From positions 763,689 to 827,688 of the forward strand of contig BCJX01000004.1 of NCBI GenBank assembly GCA_001600415.1: a stretch of 64,000 nucleotides of DNA. Direction: 5' to 3'. This DNA comes from Pascua guehoae (Eukaryota > Basidiomycota > Tremellomycetes > Trichosporonales > Trichosporonaceae). A program made the translations under genes and the position numbers. The notes beneath the pieces are model-generated. The model worked only from the letters and a program-made list of their open reading frames with translations. It was not told the DNA's origin and ran no database searches. Of the stretch, positions 21,325 to 31,587 are shown one piece after another (position 1 is the first letter of the stretch; every line of letters starts with the position of its first letter).

Positions 21325-23719
21325 ATGTCTACTCTACCGACTCTAGAAGCCACGAGACGCAACGATGGCGAAGCTGCATCGCACAATGTCGATGTGGACG
21401 AGAAACACGCGGTGGACCAGACGCCGTCGATCGACTATGAAAAGATGGAGCACCAGGCGATTGGCGTCACGCGCATCGAGACGCTGTGGCGGCACTTTGG
21501 GACCAACCGTCTGGTGCTAACGGCGCTGGCGTGCAGTATCTTCCGTGAGTTTGATGCTTCAGGTGTGGGGGAATTGGGAGCTTGACTGACACTATCTTCA
21601 GTGGTATGCTGCGCGTTCACGCTGGACGGCAGTACAACGTCGTCGTATGAGACGTTTGCGGTGTCCTTCTACAAGGACCACGCGCGCCTCTTGGGTGTGA
21701 TCAACACGGTCGAGGCGATTCTCAACGCGGTATCCAAGCCGTTCATCGCCAAGCTCGCCGACATGACATCGCGCCAGACGGCCTATGTCGTCCTCCTCGT
21801 CCTGTACGTCACGGGCTATATTATCATTGCGGCAAGCCACTCGGGGACGGCGCTTGCGGCCGGCCGCGTCATCTCCACAGTGGGCAATGCGGGCCTCGAC
21901 CTCGTCACGGACATTATCGTCGCAGACCTCACGCCCCTCCAGTGGCGTGGTGTGTTTACGGCGTTTACCAGCATGCCGTATATTTGGTTTGCGTGGGTGG
22001 GCGGAAATATTACCGAGCCCATGCTCAGGTCGGATACCGGCTGGCGCTGGGGATTTGGCATGTTCTGCATCATGTGAGTTTTACCGCCAAAAGCGAGTCC
22101 AATCCTGCAGCGTTGACCATCAGTGTCCCCACGTGCGTTTTGCCCGCCATCCTCCTCCTCTTCTGGGCCGACAAGAAGGCTCGCACAAAGGGCGAGCTGC
22201 GTGTGGCCGAATCGCCTTTTGCCCGCCGCTGGCGCCTCGAACATCCAGACGAGAGCATGCCCAGCAAGTGGGACCACTTCCGGTACTGGTTTGACGAGAT
22301 TGATGCCATTGGGTGAGTCTGGATTAGAATGCGTGGTGGGGTTTGGGGGATGTTACAAGCATGGGGGACGGCCTCTGGCCAAGTCAACTCTTGGTTTGAG
22401 GTTCCAGAGCCCGGATCTGCATAATGGCCACACTCGTATTCGGCAGCGATATAGTGGCCGCACACTCCTCGTCCTTGCTCACACCAGCCTCATCCTCCTC
22501 GCATTCTCATGGAGCATGCTCCTCCTTCCGTTCAGCCTCGCCCCCTCGGCCAAGGGCAAATGGAACAACCGTATGTCCCAGTACCACAATTTGCAGACCT
22601 AACAACCAGGCTCCATGATTGCGATGCTGGCCGTGGGCGGGTTTCTTCTGCTGTGCTTTATCGCCTGGGAGGTAAAGTTCGCCAAAGCACCAATGATTAC
22701 CAAGAAGCTCCTGTACAACCGCACATTCTTGCTCGCCGTCACCATTGACTTTTTCTACTTTATGGCCGGCAGCATGCGCAGCCTCTACTGGTCGAGCTAT
22801 GTGTACGTCGTATCCGACTGGACACTGGCAAACTGGACGCGGTACACCAATGCCGAGACGGTCGCTCTCTCTGTGTTTGGTGAGAATTTGGGTAGCATAT
22901 CAGGACCGTTCACTGACTTGCAGGCATCGCCGCGGGTGTCATCCTCCGCCTAACGCACCGTTACAAGGGTCTCCAGCTCACTGGTCTCTCGATCCGCATC
23001 ATCGGCATGGGCATCGTCGTATACACTGCCACGCAGCTCACCGTCTCCACCGTCGCATTCGCCTTTATCCCTGGTGAGCCTCTCCGCCTCCCTCTGTGTT
23101 CCCTTCAGTCATATCTGCCCAGTGCTAACCCCAGTGCTCGTGGGGCTCGGTGGCGCATGTTCGGTCGTCGGCACGCGCGTCGCGTCCCAGGCCTCGGTAC
23201 CCCACCACGACCTTGGCCAGGCCATTGCCCAGCTCGCGCTCTGGACCCGTATCGGTGGCGCGATCGGGAGCGCAATCGCGTCCACGACGTGGCAGACCAA
23301 CATGAAGACCAACATGGCGCGTGAGGGTGTGCCCGCTGCGGACATTGCCGCCGTGTACGCCAGTGTCAAGACGGCGAGGACAAAGTATGCATGGGGCTCG
23401 GATAACCACCATGCCGTGATTCGAGGTGGGTCTTTTTATTCCGCTAGAGAGGAGCCTAGCTGTTTACTGACATGTTTATTCAGCATACAACAAGACTGTG
23501 CGGCCATTATTTATCGCCGGTCTCGCAGTCACGTTTATCCCCCTCATTTGCGCCCTGCTCATGCCCAACTTTTACCTCGGGCGGTCGCACAATGTCGTCG
23601 AGCGCACCGACGTCGCGGGCCGCAAGATTGTGGGCGACATGCCGGTCACGCACGCAGAGCACGAGGAGGCCATCGGCAAGCGGTCGCTGTGGCAGAAAAT
23701 CAAGGACAGCATCTACTAG
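21325..23719 (+). CDS. Siderophore iron transporter, MFS family
   Basis: This plasma- or vesicle-membrane permease is expected to import ferric siderophores with protons (the Arn/Sit/Mir branch of MFS). Eight exons sum to 1944 bases, giving 647 residues and about 14 membrane helices. The hydrophilic N-terminus ends in VTRIETLWRHFGTNRLVLTA. The first helices contain LDGSTTSSYETFAVSFYKDH, the family's YxxxA(x)S region. GRVISTVGNAGLDLVTDIIV and ADLTPLQWRGVFTAF carry the MFS loop signature. A charged central loop (FARRWRLEHP...WDHFRYWFDEIDAIGG) separates the two halves, and the second half has APMITKKLLYNRTFLLAV. The exon 3/4 junction uses a GATATAG acceptor at 22454, chosen because it alone restores the helix reading frame. 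Substrate specificity cannot be read from sequence. Confidence 0.92.
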
Positions 23720-24089
23720 ACTTTGTGGAAGGATGGGATCTGGGAATGAGCTTTCACTTTTGGGGCGCGTTACCACTGCCGAAGCGAGTGTTGCTGCAAT
23801 AGAGAAATCCAACATTCAATCACCTTGCAACTACTCAACGAAGCCTGAGAAGGAGGCCTGTCGGAGACCAGCTCGTCGACAGCAGTACGAGGCTCTCGTA
23901 CTAGTAACAACCGCAGCAAGCACCCAACAACTCATCACATTAGAAATATTCTTGTACTGAACAACAGGAGGCCAGCTCGCTTACGGCCAAGGCCTGAAAC
24001 TCGCATGCTATGGGCTGATGGCTCGACTTTGCCTTGCGCGATGCGCGCATGGTGTGCCAAGCTGGTAATACTACTCTATGTGACAAAGG
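23720..24089. other. Convergent intergenic region
   Basis: Positions 23920-23989 are similar to the 3' flank of the next RNase H-like copy (26149-26236), sharing CACCCAACAACT and CCAGCTCGCT. This indicates that the duplicated unit extends past the coding region. Confidence 0.6.
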
Positions 24090-25668
24090 CTACACATTCA
24101 TATTGTTGAGGGTGTCAGCGAGATCGTCTGCCGCAGAGTCGGTCTTGGGCCCCCGAACCGAGGCAGAGGAAGAGTCGGCGTTGGTAATAGTCGAATTGTC
24201 GCTTTTGTTGTTCTTGGGAGCGGACGAGTGAGAGTACAGGGTGCGGGGCAGACGAGGGTTGAGGGTCCACAAGTTCACGTCGGGTACTGGAGCCTCGGGT
24301 TCGTACAGCTCGGAACGCTGTTGCTGGTACTCTTCCTGATAGGCCGGGTCCTGGGAGGACCAGAAGTGGGACTGAGCCATGATGTGCGGCGGCAGGTTCC
24401 AGTTACGGATCTTGAGGTCTTTGTGGAGGCCAGAATATGCCAGATCCTGCCATGAGCGAACAGTACTGGAACATGACCGAGAAGACAAACCTTGGCAGCG
24501 TTGAATCCTTCCACGTCCTCCTCTTCTCGGTTCACTGGGACCAGTCCGTCCTTGGTGACCTTGAAGTGGTTATTGCCGAAACCTGGTTCAGGGTGATCCA
24601 TGTCAATGTACGAGACCGTGCCGGTTCGATTGTCTTGAAGGGCGACGAGGTACTTGATGAGGTCCTGGTACTTGACTGGTCCGCCCTCTCGCAGAATCCA
24701 GCCGTTGACTTGCCACCTCGGCAACCAGCGTGTCATGGCTGTAGAGTGTTAGCGATGCAGCTTGGTGGTCAGGTTGCAAAATGAATGCCTCCAAGGCAGC
24801 CACAGGTGTCCCTTAACAGGGCACGACAAAGAAAGCCTGTACCCACCTTCGGCGTGGAAGTGCTTGGTAAAACGGACTTCGATATCGACTCCGTCTGGCG
24901 CCTTCTCAAGGGCACGGATCATGGCCTGCGCACGAGTTAGCCGCAAGTCTGTGCACGTATGCAACCCCTAAAACTAGGGTGCCCGCTCAGCTGATCGGTG
25001 CAATGAAGGTGTCACCAGGAACCCCCAACCCCACCTCTCACACTTATCGACTCACGATCCAAACAGTCGGCTCTTCCATTTGCTGCGCGCACGGCGAGCG
25101 CTCCGCCACATTACGCTTGCCTGCCCGCGTCCCGTTCATGCCCCAGAATACACCCAAGCCCGCCTCTCCGTCGTCTTCCTCTTCGGTTGGTGCACTGGTG
25201 TCGATGTACACAATGACACGAACGTCGCAAAGTGCGATATTGGTGGGAAGCGGCTGCTTGTCGATCTGCGGGGAGTGGGTGCTGGAGGCGAGTGGCGAGT
25301 TGCGAGCCGGGCGGTTGGGGGGTGTCTGCTGGCTGGAAGCTGGACGGACGTAGTGGACGTTGTAGCCCAGTGCAACGAGATCGTGCACGGTAGTAACGCG
25401 GTTGGTCTTGTTGGCAGCAGCCTTGGACACTGGCCTGGAGTATCAGTCCCATTGGACGTCAAGCGTAATGTGCCAAACGACGAGCGGACGGCACGGGTGG
25501 CAAGGCAAGGGTTGAAACTCACTTCCCAGCAGGCTTGGATGGGTTCCACTGGGGTGGGCATGTTGATGAGGGTATGGGCAGTTTTGGGGGTGACTTGGGG
25601 GAATAAGCAGAAGAGAGGCTGCCGCAACCGCTTTTAAGTGTGTGAATGGTGAAGTGAGAGACGCACAT
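24090..25668 (-). CDS. RNase H-like fold protein, tandem copy A
   Basis: This is the first of three tandem paralogues. Five exons (25668-25523, 25434-25056, 24925-24847, 24738-24491, 24446-24090) give 402 residues if the ATG at 25668 is used. The order of segments follows RNase H1: DVRVIVYIDTSAP (first strand with its Asp), AGLGVFWG and NVAERSP, TVWIAMIRALEKA (the helix that normally carries the catalytic Glu), DIEVRFTKHF (normally the TDS strand), then RWQVNGWILREGGPVKYQDL. The positions of the catalytic Glu, second Asp and last Asp are occupied by other residues, so enzymatic activity is doubtful. A Ser/Asp-rich tail ends the protein. The start is uncertain: a better-placed ATG at 25563 is out of frame with the body. 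Confidence 0.65.
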
Positions 25669-26374
25669 GCGTCACTGGACCTCCCAGTGGCGTGCATAGT
25701 GGACAAAGCACCCGATGCTCCCGGCGCGAGAGGCCTCCTTTGGGGGGATGAGCGGATGCACAATGGGAGTTGAGTGTTGAGAATGTTGAAAGAAGAGAAG
25801 CTTGTCGTGGCGATCCGTGCCACAGCCACAACCCCCAAAGCAGCGAGCGCCGCACGCGCCACACGTACCGTATCGACGCCTCACAAGACCTTTTGTTTTC
25901 TTCCGCTCTCATTCTCTGCACCTCTGTCTCTCTTTCCATAACAATCACGTGGTCTCCCAACGATCATGGATAGTGCCTGCTGCCTCCAGGGGCTCATGCA
26001 CCCGCTAATACGTCTAGTTTACCGCAGGTGAATGTCCTCCGGCTGTGGCTGTAGCCCCGAAACGTGCACAGGAGAGTGTTGGCGTTTTGCTAAGCTTCCA
26101 GCACCACAATTTTGGAAAGACGGCAGACGTTGCAGTGACTTCAGCTGGGCACCCAACAACTAATTACATTGAAAAACGATTCTGTACGGAACTTCAGGCC
26201 GTGGGACTGCTGCAGGAGACCAGCTCGCTAACTGCTGACGGACGCTTAACAAACTCGCACTACCTGCTACTACAATTCGACTTTGGCCTGTACGCGTCGG
26301 GCATAACTCGGAAGTGCGGGGCCATGGATTTTATGGCGACATTGTATTGACTACTGGGCACCATCGAGGGTGTG
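25669..26374. other. Intergenic region between RNase H-like copies A and B
   Basis: This contains the promoter side of copy A, including the 13-base motif at 25812-25824, and the 3' flank of copy B, which resembles that of copy A. No other gene was seen. Confidence 0.5.
25812..25824 (-). promoter_or_regulatory. Shared GATCCGTGCCACA motif, copy A
   Basis: The same 13 bases occur upstream of copy C (30676-30688), and a 12-base match covering 11 of these positions lies upstream of copy B (28188-28199). The motif lies about 145 bases before the copy A start. A regulatory role is inferred only from its conservation among paralogues. Confidence 0.45.
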
Positions 26375-27713
26375 TCACGAGCGACGAGAGGGGTTGGCGC
26401 GAGGCGAGCTGGTACGGGGTGAAAGGTTACGAGGCGAGCCGACTTCAAGGCGAGCTGAGACAGAAAGCGTCATGGATGTGAAGGCGTCCGCAAGCCCGTC
26501 CGTGGTCTCAACGTTCTCGCTGTCGGAAGTGGCAGGGTCGCGAGGAGATTCAGACTCGCCACCCTCGTTGGAGGCGATCGAGTCAATGGAAGTCTTAGCA
26601 GTCGAGTCGCCGTTCGAGCACCAGGTCTTGGGGAGTTGGCTGTGTTGGCGGCGCTGGTGCTTATAAATCTCCTTGTACTTGCTCTCGGTGGAGGACTGGA
26701 AGCGGCGATTGTGGGCCAATGACGACGGGAGGGACCAGCTGCGGATCGTCGGGAGTTCACCACACGCCCCCTCGTTTGCCAGGTACTAGGAGTTAGCACA
26801 TGCGTAAAGGTGAATCACCCACCGCCGCCTTCTTGAAACCGCCGAGGTCATTCTGCTGGTCGAAAACGTAAAACACGTTGCCTGTGCGCATTTCCTCGCA
26901 GGCGAGAAGGTACTTGATAAGATCCTGGTAGCAGACGGGATCACCACCGACCGTAACCCAGCCATTGGCCTGCCACTTGCCCACGTGGCTCGCGGTCATC
27001 ATGCCTGCAAAGGAAGTGTCAGTATAATCCAAGCCGGCAGTATGCAGGGCATCCCCAATGGCCCTGGAAGGATCTCGTTTTGTATAATAGACGAGGAAGG
27101 ACACGCACTCGTGATGGGATACGGAGCGGTCTCCCACTGGCTCGTGCAACGAATTTCAATGTCGACATCATTGGGTGCCGTCTCGAGGGCACGGATCATA
27201 GCCTTACGAACTTAGCGATTGACCATCGGGTCGCTGCCCTTGACTCCACCACCAAGACCCCTTTGACGTACCATCCACAACGTGGGTTTCGCTCTCTCGT
27301 TCTTGGCCCAAGGCGACCTCTCGGCCACATTGAACTGTACAGCGGCTCCAGTCTCGCCCCAGAAAACCCCGAGTCCGCCTGTGAGGTCGGATCCGTGCTC
27401 GTCGTTCCTCTTGTGAGATGCATCGATGGCAATATACGCGATAACTCGGACAGTCGAGTGCAGCAGCTTTTGAGAGGCAACTCCGTCCTTGGAGACTGCG
27501 GGGCGCATGAAGTCCTTAGGCTCGTGATCGAGCTCATAGCCCTTGGCAAGGAGGTCATTGATGGTAGCCGTTGAGGTGGTCATAGAGGTCTTATGGCTGA
27601 AAGGGCTGAGAGTTAAGAGTCAGTTGGATGGCCAGCCTTGATTGAAGAAGCAAATTGGATGGGAATGTCACTCACTTGACCGGTCGGGTTCTAGGTAACT
27701 TGCTGTTGGTCAT
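26375..27713 (-). CDS. RNase H-like fold protein, tandem copy B
   Basis: Five exons (27713-27676, 27596-27272, 27202-27109, 27004-26823, 26785-26375) sum to 1050 bases, giving 349 residues, with intron positions and phases matching copy A. Segments in order are STVRVIAYIAIDAS, GGLGVFWG, NVAERSPWAK, TLWMAMIRALETA, DVDIEIRCTSQW, KWQANGWVTVGGDPVCYQDL and GGFKKAAYLA. As in copy A, only the first Asp of the RNase H active site can be matched; the Glu, second Asp and final Asp positions hold other residues. The C-terminus runs about 30 residues past the point where copies A and C stop, ending in a Ser/Pro/Arg-rich tail. Nuclear or cytoplasmic location is not indicated. Confidence 0.7.
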
Positions 27714-28065
27714 GTTGCTTGTACGGTCGAGGGTGGTTGATGGAGAGGAACCAAGAGGATGAGTCTGGAAGAAAGAGTATGTGCTTGAGGAATAAGATGA
27801 TGGCCGAGCGCAAGTGAGAGCTTATGTAGTCTATCTATCTCGAGCGGGAAAGGTTCGGCAGGAAGTTGTTGGAAACGGCTGTAGCTTGTATCACAAACAA
27901 AGAAAATATTGTGATACCCCAGGCGTATGAGGCAATCCTTGGGGCGATGCTGAAACAGCATACATGTTACATGCTGCAGCGAGAGTTGGGTTTGTTAACA
28001 GTTAGAAGAGGAAATGGGGTATTGTGCCCCTGCCCCTAGTTCGTTTTTCTTCACATCCCAGCGTT

Positions 28066-28540
28066 CCCAAGGATGTTACCCTGATGCGGGCGAGGCCATG
28101 GTTTGTGGGGACCGCATGCGCACTACACGCTGTAGTGACACCTGATGTTGTGTGTGGTTTGGGTAAAGTGGGAGCAACCAAATAGCGCTCCGTGCCACAG
28201 TCCACGCAGCCAGAGTCTCATGGCTGCCTCGCACAGGGCTCCCAAAGGATATGACGCCGATGGTGACAGAGTGCGAGGTCATCCTTTGGGTGTATGTCAG
28301 AACAACATGCATGCTGCACGTTGCAGTACGACCTAGTGTGCAATGTCAGAGGCAATTATGCAAAGCTGGAATGGAACTCCGTGAGGAACACAGTGCGCTC
28401 ACGCCACATGCTCGCACCACACAGTGTTCCTAAAGGAGGTCATGCCCATGCTGTCCCAGTGCAGGCTCTCCCTGGCGGGAACATCAGAACAATAGGCAAG
28501 CTACACGATGCAGTGGAACCTAGCGTGTGAATTGAAAAGC
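28066..28540. repeat. Three degenerate ~189-bp tandem units
   Basis: The landmark CTRCACGNTGYAGT occurs at 28123, 28314 and 28501, spaced 191 and 187 bases. Each is preceded by a related TTCCCAARG-like segment. The units are heavily diverged, so the array is old. Confidence 0.6.
28188..28199 (-). promoter_or_regulatory. Shared CTCCGTGCCACA motif, copy B
   Basis: This 12-base match to the copy A and C motif differs at one position. It lies about 475 bases upstream of the copy B start, inside the tandem repeat array. Confidence 0.35.
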
Positions 28541-29022
28541 AGGAAGCAGAGCTTCTTTTGTGACACAGCCCGTAAGGAGCGCGACACGCTTCCTCAGGTT
28601 GGACGCACACCCTTGGCGTTGCACGAGCCATCCGGAGCCAAATTTCATGCTGACATGCCTCTTGACCTTTGGTCTCAGTTGAAATTTCCCGACGATGTAG
28701 GAGGTTTAGACTTGTCTCAAGAGGAACGTGTTGCACAGCACTTTGACTTTTGCTTCCAAAGGTTGAAGTGAATGCAGCAAAATAATAACAATGATCGGAT
28801 CGAAAAGATTTCATAGAGGAAAATGGGGGAATAAGTCTACACGAGGCCAGCTCGGTCACGGCCTGGAGGGCTGTGTCTGCAAGCGAATGAATGCTAGCTG
28901 TTAGTACGAGTTTGCTTACGTCTGAACATACCATTGGCAACCAAAACACCTTGCTCTCGGTGACGACCATTCCTCCTTGAGCCACCCGCAGATTTGTGGA
29001 CAGCGAAAAGGGTTGATACTCC

Positions 29023-30393
29023 TTACAGATTCACGGACGCAAACGTGTTGGCTAGCTCGTCGGCGGATGAGCTATCGTCAGAGTCGGAAGAGGCAGGGTC
29101 GCCGGGTTCCGAAGAAGGACCCGATTCAGTAGCCGAATCAGTGGCCAATTCAGTGGGAACCTCCACAAAGAGGAAGCGGGGACGTGCGGAGGCGTCGCGT
29201 TCGAAATGGGTCGTAGCGTCTGAGCGCGAGAATGCCCAAGGGACTTGCCGCTCATTTTGGCACTCGTGATCGTATTGATCCTTGTACAGCTGGTCCTGTC
29301 TTGACGTGAAGCGAGGCTTAGCTTTGATCGATTCGGGGACGAGACTGCTCCAGTTGCGAATCGGTGGATCGGGCTTCTGAGTGCCGTACAGTGCGAGGGC
29401 CTTGGGTTAGCTCAAGCGGGTGAGGGAGGCTAGCTCACTGTTGCTGCTTCAAACCCCCTATTATTCTCGCCCTCGACCTCTTCCTCATCCAGTTCCTCCC
29501 CGTAGACGTAAATGTAAAACACGTTGCCCGTGCGCGTTTGCTCGAGGTAGAGGAGGTACTTGATTAGGTCTTGGTAACGTACTGGGTCGCCATCGTATTT
29601 GGCCCAGCCATTAATTTGCCACCGGTGAACTCATCCAGGGTCCATCATACCTGCAAAGTGTCAACATATCCTCAGTCTCACCTCCGGCCTATCTCCAAGT
29701 ACAGGGGGAGGACAAGGTACTCACTGCGCACATGGTATGGACACTCTTCCGTCTGATGTTCCCTGGCCTCGCGGGAAGGCCTCGTCAACCGAATTTCGAT
29801 GTCAACCCCGTTGGGTGCGGTTTCAAGGGCACGGATCATAGCCTTGAAAAGTGAGCACCACTTCTTCAGTTTCCCAATGCTATGCTACGTACGCCCCCCC
29901 CCCCCCCAGAATCTTTAACCCCGCTTGACAATACCACTGCCAGCTATCGTTTTTGACTCACAATCCATAGCGTCGGATTCTCCGTGTCGTTAAAGGTCAA
30001 AGGTGATCTCTCGGCAACATTATTCTGGGCCGCTTGTGTCCTGCCTTTGCCCCAGACCACTCCCAGGCCCCCTGTCCAACCCAGCGAGCCTTTACTCCAC
30101 CATTGCGCATCTGTCATAATGTGCGCAACCACTCTGACCTCGGAGCGGACTGCCTGGACGACATTCTCCTGCTCTGGGGAGAGCAGGGGCCGGCGGAAAT
30201 ACTTCGTCCCCCGGTGGATGTTATAGCCCTTGCGAATGAGGTTGTTCTGGGTGGGTATACTGGGGACCGTGGTGAGGCGAGGGTCCCTGACCGGTTAGTG
30301 AGATTACCGCAATGCGTTCAGAGAAAGGCAGGAGGGTGTCTTGGCAGCGACTGTTGCCACTCACGTTCTGGGTGGGAACAAGGGGGTCGACAT
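29023..30393 (-). CDS. RNase H-like fold protein, tandem copy C (splice shift or nonsense codon)
   Basis: The exons are 30393-30365, 30286-29962, 29842-29725, then 29650- or 29629-29439, and 29400-29023. The body follows the same plan: VRVVAHIMTDAQ, GGLGVVWG, NVAERSPLTF, TLWIAMIRALETA, DIEIRLTRPS, RWQINGWAKYDGDPVRYQDL, RTGNVFYIYV and RGFEAATALA, ending in a Ser/Asp-rich tail. The catalytic Glu and two Asp positions are again replaced. With the acceptor homologous to copies A and B (exon from 29650) an in-frame TGA appears six codons in. Using an AG 21 bases further on (exon from 29629) removes it and gives 346 residues. The gene is therefore either intact with a shifted acceptor or a young pseudogene. 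Intron 3 contains a long C run near 29890. Confidence 0.6.
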
Positions 30394-31587
30394 GCCGGCG
30401 ATATGGACAAAAGTTGTATGCAGTTGGTGAAAGGGAGAGAGCGAGTGCTGCTGATGAGTCAGTGTCGTGCCTCCCTCAGCGACCGTTTGGGACGCTGGTG
30501 CTACCGGGAACCTGCGGTGGCGCTCCTCTTCTCATCGTTCCTGTGGGACTTGAGCAGCTGTGCTTTTGCGGTGCAAATAGTAGCAGGTGCAATATGCAAG
30601 TGTACGCTCCTGATCAGGCTAATGAGTTGATTGGAGGTTGTGCTCAGCACAGCATGTAGACTGGTTCTCGCTGGTGATCCGTGCCACAAACCATGCGCAC
30701 GAGCCTCCCATATCAAAGTGCCACTTTAACGCCTCGCGTCCCGCGGAATCAATTTTTTAATGTTGACGCGTTTTTTGCCACTCATGCCGCGGGAGAGGAC
30801 AGGAATGGTCACGTGATAATACAGCTCGATTTTCCTGTCGACCCCGTCGCGTGTGCGTGGGTGGGGGTGGGTTGGTCAACTTTGGAGCCGAGTGAACATT
30901 TCTGCTTTTGCTACCTGTGCATATTGATCTCATTTCTCTTTGCCAGGCCAGACAAAACTCTCGAGTCGACGCGACCACCCTCTTGCTTTGCCCAGCCTTT
31001 GCACTGGTGAGCGTCGAGCGCGTCATTGCCAGAGAGGTCTCGAGCTTACCATGCCATGTTACTCGTCCTGTCCCCTGCTTGCCCGAATCGTCGTTACTCT
31101 CTCCTCGTTGCACACATTCTCGCTCTCCTGACGGCCCTCCTTCGTTGCATCCTCCTCCATCCTCCGTCCTTCTTCTCGTCTCGTAAACTATCCTGGATCA
31201 CGCTGCCCGCTGCTATCCACCTTCAGTGAGACGCGTTCCCGGACCTCGCGTGCCTGTCAAATTTCTGCCGCGCGCCGTCCGCCCACGTCCGACACGCGCT
31301 CACACATCAGGTTACGTGACCTTGCCTCCTCCCATCTAAGCGTCACTCCTCGCTCGACCATTTCCTTGTCTATCCACCCAGACCAGCGTTAAATCACTGT
31401 ACGTGATCCCAAACCTATTCGAGAGTTCAGTGCTGACAGTGCTCTCGTCCACTGCACCGCTCGACCTCGTCTTGATTCTCGGTTCTCCCATCCATCCACA
31501 ACATTGTTGGTACTCCTATCCAACAAACTTTACTCGCACCGACATCCCTTTGATCACTCGAACCCGGACTTTGTTCCTAACAGCGCC
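30394..31587. other. Divergent promoter region before CTP synthase
   Basis: This holds the promoter of RNase H-like copy C, including its 13-base motif, and the long C/T-rich leader of the CTP synthase gene from about 30900. A 5' UTR intron is possible but cannot be proved. Confidence 0.5.
30676..30688 (-). promoter_or_regulatory. Shared GATCCGTGCCACA motif, copy C
   Basis: This is identical over 13 bases to the motif upstream of copy A, and lies about 285 bases before the copy C start. Confidence 0.45.

Larger units (their letters stand above)
27714..29022. other. Repeat-bearing intergenic region between copies B and C
   Basis: This 1.3 kb holds three degenerate repeats of about 189 bases (annotated separately) and the motif copy at 28188-28199. 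An 87-codon plus-strand frame at 28508-28771 is not assigned. Confidence 0.5.

Noticed and set aside
28508..28771. 87-codon plus-strand frame beside the tandem repeats
   Set aside because: Composition looks protein-like, but there is no recognisable domain, and the start overlaps a repeat unit that shows no frame conservation.
27714..29022. CRISPR-like array
   Set aside because: The three units are too long and diverged, there are no uniform spacers, and the genome is eukaryotic.
24090..30393. Retrotransposon RNase H domains
   Set aside because: There is no reverse transcriptase, integrase or LTR nearby. The genes have conserved introns and their own promoters, so they are host-type genes.
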